Origin: Orychophragmus violaceus
Taxonomy: Eukaryota; Streptophyta; Magnoliopsida; Brassicales; Brassicaceae
Length of the DNA stretch: 64,000 bases
Direction: 5' to 3'
Assembly (NCBI GenBank): GCA_030180135.1
Contig: CM058237.1
Coordinates: 100,452,489-100,516,488, forward strand
Position numbers and translations under genes: made by a program. Of this stretch, positions 10,285 through 20,216 are shown one piece after another (position 1 is the first letter of the stretch; the number at the start of each line of letters is the position of its first letter). The notes under the pieces are model-generated. The model was not told where the DNA came from. It worked only from the letters and a program-made list of their open reading frames with translations, and made no database searches.

Positions 10285-10640
10285 CGCCGCGGTCAACGCC
10301 GGAGCCGCCGCGGTCAACGCCGGAGTTGTCGCCGGAGAAGCTCCTTCCGCCGTCCAATCTTCAAGTGGTTCTTCAGGGGTGTTTTTGCAAGGCATGGAAG
10401 TTGGTTTGGCCTTGGTTTAGTGGGTGAACCGGTCAAGTCAAGCCGGTTAAGCCGTGGTCAACGCCGGTCAACGGTTTGACCTAACCGGTTTAACTAAACC
10501 GGTTGGTTTGGAGTGGTTCGGTTTAGTTGGTGGTTCAGGGTGGTCAACCGGTTCAGTTGGGTCAACGGTCAGCCTTGGTCAACGTCGGTCAACGCCGGTC
10601 AACGCCGCGGTCAACGCCGGTCAACGAGTTGACTCCGGCC
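10285..10640. repeat. GGTCAACGCCG degenerate minisatellite, rich in W-box cores
   Basis: GGTCAA occurs at 10291, 10312, 10431, 10456, 10466, 10542, 10560, 10577, 10587, 10597, 10609 and 10619, with TTGACC at 10476 and TTGACT at 10629. Several copies sit in tandem as GGTCAACGCCG. The complement TTGACC is the W-box core bound by WRKY factors. The repeats are seen directly; regulatory meaning is inferred. Confidence 0.7.
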
Positions 10641-12839
10641 GGTTTGTGTGTGCGGTTCGTGTGGGGGTGTTCGTGACGTTTCGGGGTTCGTGTTCGTGTG
10701 TTCGGGAGGTTCGGGTTTAGTTCGGGTCTCTGGATTCCGTGCCGTTCGTTCCGTCATATCACTGTGAGTCGGCTCAAACACCGTAGATGCATGTAGAACG
10801 ATAAATGGGAAACCGTAGAGATAGGAGTGCCTACCCGTGATAAATGAAATGAATTGATTGATTGATTGGTTGAACTAACGGTAAACCGGCTAGGGTTAAA
10901 GAAGCATGATAGACTCAAAACGGATTAAACCTGATTATGTGCCGCTAGGTTGATAGCGTTGTTGTGTGATGCATTCATATAGTCGTGGCATGAGTAGGAC
11001 TATATATGCATATATATGTAAGTAAAGCACGGTATTATATGAATCTATATACGGGAATTAAGACGAGTTAAAATACGGAATTGAACTTGAACAAACGTAT
11101 AGAGTATGGAACGGTGTCGGGGTTTCCCGAGGTTAAATGGATTAAGTAATGAATGATGAGACGTCGGGGAGTTTAGTAAGCTTCTAGCTCTAAACCGACG
11201 AATCGAAAAGTTATTAAAAGATGATTAGGAATGGTTAAGAAATGAGAAGTGTGTGATTGGTGAACCGTCTACGGGTTAACAAGTGGTTAACCCAAGGTAG
11301 CGGGCGTGAAGTGGTTAAAAGACGTTAGAAACCCTAATAGGCAGGGTGTGTGATTGTAAGTCTACTTCGGTGTTTGGCCGAGTAGTCTGTTGATTGCGTG
11401 ACTGTGGTTGTTGTGTGGTTGTGGTTGATCTTTGTGTGCAGGCCTTTAGATCGTCTCGGTGTCGGGCCGAGCGATCCTTGGAGATACTTAACTCGGTCAC
11501 GGGACCGGTTAAGTTGTGGTGCTGACTCGGTGCGATGCCGGGTCAGAGCGGTGGTGTGTGTGAGTAGACTTGCGGGATGCGGGGTTGTGTTGTTGTGGTT
11601 ATTGACTGTGAGTGATTGCTAGAGTCCAAGCGAGTCGGCGTGTTTATATTTCTGCACTAGGACTCTAAGGTGCGTTAGATCCCGCAAGTCTAGGTGTTTG
11701 GTTACGTTCTGGTACTTCCGACCGATTGGATCCTCGAGAGTTGAGAACCTGGTCAGTTAGTGCTGGCAGGTGCGAACCTATGGAGTGCCGTCTGTAGGGT
11801 GTAGTCCGGAGAATACGGGGTCGCGTCCTAGGGCCGGACTGCATGGAAGCTCGGGTTGCCGGGGGTAACCGGAGTCGCCGCGTATCGATGGACAGAGAAC
11901 GGTGTCCTAGTCTTTGTGTGGACGGCTAGGAGTCATGTGGGTTAGTTGCCATATCGGTAACAGTGGAAACCCGTGGAAGTCACCAAGTTCATAGGGGCCC
12001 AGTGTGTGTGTTTTGGTAGAGTTGGTATGGCGCGGTAGATAGATCGAGTCTCAATCGGGGACATGTGCCGCAGTGCTCCCGATTTCCTCTAATCGCCATC
12101 TCTTTCTTTTGGCAATTGATTGTGTGTGGGCTCGACACGACGTGGTAGTGCGTGATCCGCTATCGTGTTGATTGATTGTTATTTTGGGTTTCGGGCGGGA
12201 ATCTATAGATGATAGATAGATTAGAAGCCTTAGTAGGGAGCCGATTCACAGGGTGATCTTAGATCGCTCATTAGACTCTTTTGGTGTTTTTCAGGTGTAG
12301 CAGCGACGGACACGAGAGGTCCTCGGTGTAGTGTCGGGATTGCTTGTGGCGGGGTTTTGATTCGATGATTTTTGGATGTTTTATTTCGGTTCGGCAGCTG
12401 CGATATTCTCGTGATTTGATTGTTTATATATGTATATTGGTGATTGTTTGTAAAAACTCGTTAAACGTTGCACTCAACGTTTGATTACTTAAAAATGAAA
12501 TTGTTTCCCTGATATGAGGTTTCAGTCCGAACCGACACAACTCGTTGAAGTAGTGCAAGTAGTACTGCTTGCGCTACGGATATGAGGATAGCGGAGTCGG
12601 AGACAGGTTGGTGCGAGCCTTTTGTCTCAAACTGATCCGTCTTTGGCTTCGTCCTGTGGCGAACTTTTCCTGTTCGACTTGCTCGGGTTCGATCGGTCAT
12701 GTTCTTGTTTGATTGTTGGCCGGTCAGCTCGACGGTCAGCGGAGAATGGGAAAGGGGCGTTACACTCATGATTTTAATAGCAGGCAATACTCAACCTATG
12801 TTCAAACCAAGAACAAACATGAAAAACCAATACATACGA

Positions 12840-13100
12840 TATTAAATAACACTCTATCAACACCAATACAGAATAAGAAAATACAGACGATATGAGCAAA
12901 CCGGTTAGGAACGAATACAAACCAATACAAAATAAGCAGATACATACAATAAGTATACATACGATATGAGCAAACCGGTTAGGAACGAATACACACCAAT
13001 ACAGAATAAGAAGATGCAGACAATAAGTATACGGACATTATTACTCACCATGCACGAATACTCACAAATACAGAATAAGCAGATACAGTCGATACAGTCA
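12840..13100. repeat. Tandem repeat, period about 74 bp
   Basis: GATATGAGCAAACCGGTTAG recurs at 12889 and 12963, followed by similar AACGAATAC and CAATACAGAATAAG blocks, with partial units on both sides ending near 13100. Confidence 0.75.
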
Positions 13101-13139
13101 ATGCAGTCAATATTAATCACCAAGAAGGTTTGTACTTAC

Positions 13140-13339
13140 CATAACCCACCGTGGAGCCTTTGGGGATGGAGAAGAGGCATGTGATGTCTCTCCGGCGCAG
13201 CCATCACGGCCACAAGGCTGGGTAAGGGATGTCGTGCGACGGCGGAAGCAGAAACCCTCATCGCTCCAGGAGGGATAGTGGTTTGGATTCGCCTTTGGGA
13301 TCCGGATCTTTCTGATGAGGAATTGGGTTGTCGATTCAT
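13140..13339 (-). pseudogene. Possible first coding exon of a second CACTA-1 gene
   Basis: On the minus strand, TTGCATGCAG (3' splice-site-like) is followed by ATGAATCG at 13339, then an open frame of about 67 codons to ATG|GTAAGTAC (5' splice-site-like, intron start 13139). The peptide (MNRQPNSSSERSGS...) has low-complexity Ser/Arg/Gln content. A GA-rich stretch upstream could be its 5' UTR. CACTA elements often carry a second gene (TNPA/PTTA type) beside tnp2. The position and strand fit, but no domain is recognisable. The acceptor-start word is duplicated 70 bp away (13401-13419). Confidence 0.35.
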
Positions 13340-13439
13340 CTGCATGCAACAACAACAAATTGGATTAGACATTGAGAAAGATAATCACAAACATCATCAG
13401 TCGATTCATCTGCATGCAATGAAAATCAAAGAGAGTAGA

Positions 13440-13870
13440 GAGAAGATTCGATTTACCGTGACAATATCGAAAAATGAGAAGAACCGGAACACATATCGTC
13501 AGACAGTGAGAGAGACCGATCGATTCGAGAGAGACCGAGAAGATTAGAGAGAACGATTCGACTGATAGAGAGTTCGAATCGAGAGAGAGAGAGAGAGAGA
13601 GTGCTCGATTCCAGAGAGACAGAGAAGAGTAGAGATATAGAGAGGACGATTCGAGTGAGAGAGAGATCGAATCGAGAGATTGAGTTATCGATTCGGGAGA
13701 GACAAAGATAAAAATAGATATAGAGACAACGGTTCGAGTGATAGAGAGCTCGAATCGAGAAAGGGAGATCGAGATGATGGAGATCGATCGAGAGAGATAC
13801 AGAAAGAAAAACGGAGAGGATGAAGATCGAGAGAAGAAGAATAAAATTAGGGTTTTCGCGAATGTTTTAG
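13440..13870 (-). repeat. GA/CT-rich degenerate repeat, leader-like
   Basis: Imperfect repeats containing TCGAATCGAGAGAGAG occur around 13560, 13655 and 13740. On the minus strand this is a CT-rich leader upstream of the exon at 13140-13339. GA repeats can bind BPC-type factors; that role is inference. Confidence 0.55.
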
Positions 13871-13974
13871 GGTAAATATACCAGGCCAAATTTGGGCCAA
13901 AAATCATCTGCGGAAAATGAATTTCTAGGCCAAAATTTTGGCCGCGAAATACCAAAATTGCATAGCTATGAACA

Positions 13975-14145
13975 TATCGTGGCTATTCATGGCTATGTTA
14001 AAAAATCAAACCGTGGGTTTTAGATTTAACCGCCAAATCTATTTTACCTGAACCGCGAAACCAATTATTCGTATAGCCACGAATATTTTTGCGTCTATTC
14101 GTGGCAATACTAAACATAGCCACGGATAGCCTCGTGGCTAAGCAA
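13975..14145. repeat. Small cluster of GCCACGAAT-type words in CACTA-1
   Basis: GTGGCTATTC, AGCCACGAAT, ATTCGTGGC and AGCCACGGATAG occur here in both orientations. They match the large subterminal array near 18 kb, so they are likely binding sites for the same element-encoded protein. Confidence 0.6.
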
Positions 14146-14395
14146 AATTGGATTTTATTTCGTTTTTATAAGTTTAGATTTATTCATGAATCTGATTTTG
14201 ATAAAAAAAATTATTTCATTTTTATAAGTTTAGATTTTATTTCAGTTTTAAACATGATTTTGATTTTGATAAAAAGAAAACAATTTATGATTTAGTTTTA
14301 TTTTGATAAAAATCTTGTTTTTAAAATTACCATAAAAAATAATATCAAACCACTAAATTTTATTAATATCATAAAACATGCATACACAAATATAA
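14146..14395. other. AT-rich spacer of CACTA-1
   Basis: AT-rich, with a 22-bp TTCATTTTTATAAGTTTAGATTT-like repeat. No gene seen; it lies downstream of the transposase stop. Confidence 0.5.
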
Positions 14396-15700
14396 TTATT
14401 CGTCTGAACATGAATCTGAATCTGAATATTCACTATATTGATCGTCCACATCATCTTCAGAATACTCATCGTTTGGATTTGTCATCGGTGTAGGATCATA
14501 ATAAAAATCATCTTGAACTACATGGGCTTCAACTCATAGTATATCATTATCTTGTATCTCATGATCAACAAAGTCGTTTTGTACTGCAATTTGGGCCACT
14601 TCCTGAGTTTGAGTAAATCCTCTCGGCATTACCCTCGTTGTTGCCCATCATTCTTCTCTGGCTGGCCGTAGTCATGGATAGGGGATATAACAAACTTTAT
14701 CGCATTGCTCCGGTAATATGAAGGGATCGTACTTCTCGTAATGCAATTGCGGACAAACATCGACAATACCTGAAGGATGTCTCCGTATTCCTCAACTGGT
14801 GTTGAACCATTGGCATTTGAAAATCATGGCTTTCAAACCTACATCACCACTATACTCAATCATGAAAATCTCATCAATCAACCCAAAATACTCCGTTTCA
14901 GCGGTTCCATGAACGGCAACATCATAATTCATAGTCTTCCTATTTTGTCCATGGTTCTGCGTTTGGTAATGGTATCCCCTCGAAAAATACATGGACCATG
15001 AAGTGAATTTATGCTTAGGTTCTTGCACAAATTCTATAAACCACAATGGAAATTCAAACGATTTGCTTGCATCATTAACCTGCACATATTTCAAATTTTG
15101 TATAATATATATAACACGTGTTTATACTTTATTATATTTAAATTTTAGTAATTACGTAGTTTTTACACCAAGTTGCAAAATTTGCATCTTTAAGTCGTGT
15201 TAATGCGTCTGGAGTAATGTTCGGAAAATAGATTATATACACATATAAGCAAATATTTAACTATTTAATATAAATAACAAAACAAACCTTTTGTATGGTT
15301 CAAACTCCTGACAATTGAGGAGTAAAAAAGTCTGAAGTACATTATGATCTTCATCATTTAACCATGATGTTGATGATCTTCCGCTGATTCGTCCTACTTG
15401 CTGAAACATGATAGGAACAACAAGATAAGTGTAGATGAACCGAATTTGGTGGACATCTTCTGCGGAATCTAAATCTTCTGGAGGAGTAATATAATAAGCT
15501 GTCACATGAGAAATTTCTTCGATGACACATTGAAATACTATCGATCCTCCAATCCGTGATTTGTTCTTAACCTTTTTCTTCAAGTGATACATGTATCTTT
15601 AAAAAGGATACATCCACCTATATTGGACCGGACCCCTTAAATCAGCTTCATCTGGAAGATGACATTAAGGAATTGAATACATTATAATATATTTCAATAT

Positions 15701-15740
<40 letters not shown>

Positions 15741-17728
15741 TATATAAATATTAAACCTGAAATCTTCCCACCGTGTCGACGTTAACACAATGTGAAAATT
15801 TCGATACATACCCGTCTGGAAATTTGATATCATCCTTCAGCCATCTTAGAAATTTGCCTTTGCCTTACTTCGACAATCTAAAGATTGGAATAAGCTCTTT
15901 TCCATCTTGAGTAACTTCTAAGTCAGGTCTTCTGCAGAACGAAGGAAGGTCCAACCTTGACTTTATGCTATCTTTTGTCTTGCCAGGAACATTTAGGATT
16001 GTGTTGATGAGATTGTCGAAGAAATTCTTCTCAATGTGCATAAAGTCAAGGTTGTGTCAAAGAAGAATTTGCTCCCAATACGGTAACTCACAGAAGATAC
16101 TTTTCTTCAACCAATTGTGGTGCACACCATGTGATTCAATTATTCTAGAAGGGTTGTCATGTCCGTTGCCTCCGCAAATCACTGTCTTATGCAGTCCGTT
16201 GATGTTGTTTATCCTTTCATGCAAGATTTCTTCTCCGTTTAACCATGGCGGAGAATCATCACAGACTGTTTTGTTTTTTAGAAAAGCTCTGCCATTCCGT
16301 CTATAAGGATACTCTTGGGGGGAAAATCTTCTGTGACAATTAAACCAGCTATGCTTTCTCCCATTTGGCAACCAAAACGATTTTGTCTCATCCATACAAT
16401 ACGAACACGCCAACCTCCCATGTGTCATCCATCCAGATAGCATACCGTATGCTGGAAAGTCGCTAATTGTCCACATCAAGGCTGCTCGCATGGTGAATGT
16501 TTCCTTCCGTGAAACATCGTAAGCCTGCACGCCCTCACTCAATAGATCTTTTAATTCTTCAATCAGCGGTTGTAGATAAATATCCAGGCTTTTTGGGATG
16601 CTTTGGACGTGGAACAAATATAGATATGAAAAAATATTCCCTTTTCATGCACATACCGGGGGGTAAATTTTATGGTGTTACTATGACGGGCCAAACAGAA
16701 TATGACTGCCCGTTCATACCAATTGGATTAAATCCATCAGTTGATAAACCTAGATAGACATTTCGACTCTCAGAAGCAAATGAAGGATATACCTCTTGAA
16801 AATGCTTCCATGCCCTTCCATCTGACGGATGATGCATTTCTCCTTCGGGAGACACATGTTCAGCATGACATCTCATTTGTGAAGCTGTCGTCTTTGATTG
16901 ATACAATCACTTCAACCGATATCCAAATGGCAGATAAAACATCCTCTGCTTTGGTATCTTTTTGCCCGACCGACCCACAATTGGCTCGTACCAATCTTTT
17001 CCACAAAACCGACAGTGTGACAACTCACGATCTTCTCCTTTCCAAAATATCATACAGTTCTCTTCGCACACATCAATCTTATGACACGGCAACCCAAGAG
17101 ACTTCGTCAACTTTTTTTGTCTCGTAGTACGACTTTGGAGCAGTATTGATGGAAGGACATAATTAAATGTTTGAGCGATATCATCCAAGCATTCCTCTGG
17201 GATATTGTAATTCGTCTTCCAATTCATTTTCTTTGACGTCAGGTACAATTGGGAAATTCCAGCAGCACATCCATCGTATAAAGGTTGGTTGGCAGCTTCT
17301 AACGCTTGATGAACGGGATCCTTGTATTCCTCGTAGATTGGATCATGGAAAGCTTTAGCACCATCGGGTAACATGTTCAAATGTTCAGTGGGATCATGGA
17401 GTTGATCGATTGGAGCTTCGGTATTAGGAAAACCACTCCACGTTTCTTGCTCCACGGCATGATGACTTGTATAAGCTTCCATCGTAATAACAATTTCTCC
17501 GTGTTGCGTCCACACATAATAATTATATATAAATCCTTTCATCATAAGGTGAGTCGTCACGGTACCAACATTGTTGGGATTTTGATTCTTGCACCTTTTG
17601 CACGGACGAAATAAATTCCCATTCTCAAGATAAGAAGCTTCATTACAAGCAAAATGAATAAAAGGGTTTAACCCCTCACTAAATTTTGCAGACACGTAAT
17701 TATTAGAACGTTTTCGACATTTATACAT
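14396..17728 (-). pseudogene. CACTA-1 tnp2-type transposase, broken
   Basis: Read right to left. The start region has the conserved REWMYK word and a Cys-rich PCKRC segment (transposase-associated domain, 17728 to about 17490). It is followed by the CRFCGKDWYEP segment and the Transposase_21/TNP2 core (GLSTDGFNP; HGRLACSYCM; HNLDFMHIEKNFFDN near 16040). A DUF4218-like block (KKKVKNKSRIGGSI) lies at 15592-15257 and a DUF4216-like block (KSFEFPLWFIEF) at 15094-14792. An acidic tail ends at TAA 14398-14396. Defects seen: TGA at 16909-16907, TAA near 16670, and a 1-nt frameshift near 16600. AT-rich gaps near 15.7 and 15.2 kb may be introns. The protein would have cut at the TIRs; this copy cannot. 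Confidence 0.85.
15704..15739. repeat. (TA)n microsatellite
   Basis: About 18 TA units, in a likely intron of the CACTA-1 transposase. Confidence 0.95.
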
Positions 17729-17859
17729 CCATTCTCTCGACTCGGAAAATTCAGATATTTTGTATTATTTCGTGTTTTTTTGAAAGACTTTATGTATTTA
17801 TGTTTCCTTTGATACTCTCATCATACTCTCATCCAGAGGTTTTTATAAATTGATTTAGC

Positions 17860-18631
17860 CACGGATAGCCACGACCAAGTTCGTGACTATGGAGAATATA
17901 TTCTCTGCCACATAAACAGTCACAACACATGTGAATGATGTGATAAGAAACCAGTGGGAAATTGAAAACGTGTGTTTTTAGACCCATAGCCACGAATTTC
18001 TACGACCCTGTATGTGGCTAATGTTAAGCCACAACCCTGTTCGTGGCTATGCGACATAATGTGACATAAAGCCTGTCTAGACATAAAGTTTGATGGATGC
18101 GATATATCTGTGACTATTACACCCGTGCCTTCGCGAAATGATCATATCCATTGAGCACGACTAGCCACGAAATATATGTGGCTATAATTTTCCACGAAAC
18201 GTTCGTCGCTAGTCGTGACTATGTTATTTCCACAACCCTAGTCCTCACTATTCGTGGATATCTTTCTACGAAAAGCCACAAACAGTTTGTGGATATATAT
18301 CCACAAACGGTTTCGTGACTATTCGTGGATATACTTAGCCACGTAAAATTTTCGAGAAAATTCGTGGCTATATTTCCACGAATAGCCACGATTTTTTCGT
18401 GGAAATTTAGCCACGGATTAGTTCATGTCTATTCGTGGCTAATATTAGCCACGACGGTGGTCGTAGTTATTCGTGACTAATTTTCCACGAATAGCTACAA
18501 AACATAATTCGTGGTTATATAGCCACGAATATCTACGAATTAGCCACAAACCTTATTTTTGTAGTCGTGGCTGGTCCGTAGCTGGAAAAAATGCACGAAC
18601 TAGTCGTGGCTAATCCATGGCTAAATACAAC
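17860..18631. repeat. CACTA-1 subterminal repeat array
   Basis: Dozens of copies of about 10 bp, AGCCACGAAT and its complement ATTCGTGGCT, in both orientations over nearly 800 bp. Clustered short repeats inside the termini are the binding platform for the element-encoded TNPA-like protein in En/Spm elements. The array stops about 12 bp before the terminal repeat. Confidence 0.85.
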
Positions 18632-18644
18632 TTTTCTTGTAGTG
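18632..18644 (-). repeat. CACTA-1 right terminal inverted repeat
   Basis: TTTTCTTGTAGTG, the complement of the CACTACAAGAAAA end. The next three bases are GTC, the candidate target duplication, whose left partner is not visible. Confidence 0.85.
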
Positions 18645-18750
18645 GTCGGACCCAGTCGTCTTCACGATCTGTTCCGTCAAAGCTACAATGCCGTCTGACC
18701 AGAAGCTGATTATCCCCTCTGCCGCCCCTGCGTTTTCTCCGGTGAGACCC
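18645..18750. other. Short flank between CACTA-1 and element A
   Basis: 106 bp that belong to neither element. A short frame starts at ATG (about 18690, MPSDQKLIIPSAAP) and stays open to the element A boundary, and would continue at 25409. It may be a fragment of older sequence; no function recognised. Confidence 0.3.
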
Positions 18751-19944
18751 TGATATATCATGGTTTTTACCGGTTTTATGCCATGATATAGTTGTGTTTT
18801 TAGTGTATTTTGTGTTCTTTTAGAGTCTTTTACAGGTTTAATCAGGTTTGGAGCTAATGTGGAGATTTTGGAGTATTTTGGGAGTTTTGGAGCATTTTGG
18901 CCGAGAGTTTAACTCACTGTCCGATTTGATGATCATGCATCGATCGACACACCTTTGGTGTCGATCGACACACTAGCAAGATGGGCCGAAATACGGCGTT
19001 TAATGAAGTTATGAAGATTTGCAGAAAAGCCCAGAAAAGTTCCAGTATTTACACAGAAGCCCCAGCCGAGATTATGCCTATATATTTAGAGTTTTGGCTT
19101 TTATTTTGGATACGCTTTCATACTTAGAGCTAAAAGATTTTTAGAGCTTTTGGGGCTGATCTAATCATGTACTTCATCTATTTTGGAGAAGATTTCGAAC
19201 CCCTTTATCTATTTAATTTCTTATATGCAATCTATTATTTCTATGATTTCTGTTTCATTAATCATGTCTGAGTAGATTCATAGTTAGGTTTAGGTTTTCT
19301 CATTAAGGATTTGATGACTTGCTAGACTTGTTTAATTCAGTTAAGGATTCACATGATTAGAATGTTCTTCAAACTAAATTGTGCTTAATGCTAGTTCTAA
19401 CCTGATCAATTAGAATCTAGATCTTAGGTTGCTAAATACGACACGAGAGTGTGGTTTAGAATCTGAACTATTTAGGTTGAGCAATTAAATTATTCGCAAA
19501 GAGATTTGGTTTAGTTTAATTGTGAACATATCGAACTTGAAATTAATGCTGGTTTAATCTGTTAGTAATTGCAAAGAGATTTGGATTAATGCACTTAGAC
19601 TTAGAGGATTTTCGCAAAGAGATTTGGTTAATTCTGATTCCGTGATTTGAGTTCTAGAACTGAGTTTAATTTGATCCTGACTGATTAACTTGTCTGCTTG
19701 TCTGATTTCCTGAGAATTCCCTAGACTTAGCGCTTTTAGTTTATTGCTTTCACAACAAATTCCTGCTACTGATTTACTTTATTGCCTTGCTTTTATTTCA
19801 TTCACCACTTGCTTTATTCTTAGTATTAATCTCTACGGTTCTGATCTATCGAGACCAGAGTCTCTGTGGATTCGATACCCTATATACTACATTGACATTA
19901 CTATGCACTTGCAGTTAGTATAGGGATTAATTCTTGACCTATCA
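18751..19944 (+). repeat. Element A left LTR
   Basis: 1194 bp, TG...CA. Contains one paired module at 18937-18971. Several GCAAAGAGATTTGGTT words recur around 19495-19630. Confidence 0.92.
18937..18971. repeat. Paired 35-bp module 1 (element A left LTR)
   Basis: GCATCGATCGACAC, 7-nt spacer, GTGTCGATCGACAC; cores 21 bp apart. Confidence 0.9.
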
Positions 19945-19950
19945 AGTTTT

Positions 19951-19965
19951 TGGCGCCGTTGCAGG
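19951..19965 (+). other. Element A primer-binding site
   Basis: TGGCGCCGTTGCAGG lies 6 nt after the LTR. TGGCGCCGTTGCC is the Athila/Tat-group primer-binding site, usually assigned to tRNA-Asp. Element B has the same site at 38220. Confidence 0.8.
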
Positions 19966-20110
19966 GGACTCTTAGAGTCTTCGATAGGACCGAACTTAGG
20001 TTTTTACTAGGAATTTTTTGTTTTTTTGTTTTTGTTTTCGTTTTTTTTTTATTTTATTTTACTGATTTCTTCTCTGATTTCTTCTCTGTCGCAGGTACCG
20101 ATTTTGCCTT

Positions 20111-20145
20111 GCGTCGATCGTTGCACCTCTTGTGTCAATCGTCAC
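20111..20145. repeat. Paired module 2 (element A leader)
   Basis: GCGTCGATCGTTGC, 7 nt, GTGTCAATCGTCAC; cores 21 bp apart. Confidence 0.85.
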
Positions 20146-20161
20146 TAAGCGATTTGAGATT

Positions 20162-20196
20162 GAATCGATCGTTGCACTGTTAGCATCGATCGTTGC
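20162..20196. repeat. Paired module 3 (element A leader)
   Basis: GAATCGATCGTTGC, 7 nt, GCATCGATCGTTGC; cores 21 bp apart, 51 bp after module 2. Confidence 0.85.
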
Positions 20197-20216
20197 TTGA
20201 CGATTACAGACAGTTT

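Larger units (their letters stand above)
9262..12764 (+). repeat. Element E 3' LTR, 3.5 kb
   Basis: The segment starts TGTGATACCCC and ends GGGGCGTTACA, so the ends are short imperfect inverted repeats of the TG...CA type. A polypurine tract lies just upstream and no primer-binding site follows, which fits a 3' LTR. The partner LTR would lie left of the window. Long LTRs with TGTRAYRCCCC termini are common in plant Gypsy elements. It holds a two-copy AATGGTAATTTTGCC repeat, a GGTCAA-rich block and no convincing ORF. Boundaries rest on motifs only. Confidence 0.55.
12765..18644 (-). mobile_element. CACTA-1: CACTA (En/Spm) DNA transposon, right part
   Basis: The right end at 18644 reads TTTTCTTGTAGTG, the complement of CACTACAAGAAAA. 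A dense block of CCACGAAT-type subterminal repeats lies just inside. A decayed tnp2-type transposase lies on the minus strand, with a second minus-strand exon further left. I find no left CACTA terminus before 12764. The simplest reading is that element E inserted into CACTA-1 and the rest lies left of the window. Truncation is the alternative. Confidence 0.75.

Noticed and set aside
12840..13100. Regular repeats resembling a CRISPR array
   Set aside because: Units are tandem with no unique spacers, and the context is a plant transposon.
18690..18750. Short frame in the 106-bp flank as a host gene interrupted by element A
   Set aside because: Too short, no recognisable similarity and no supporting splice or promoter signal; kept only as a flank note.
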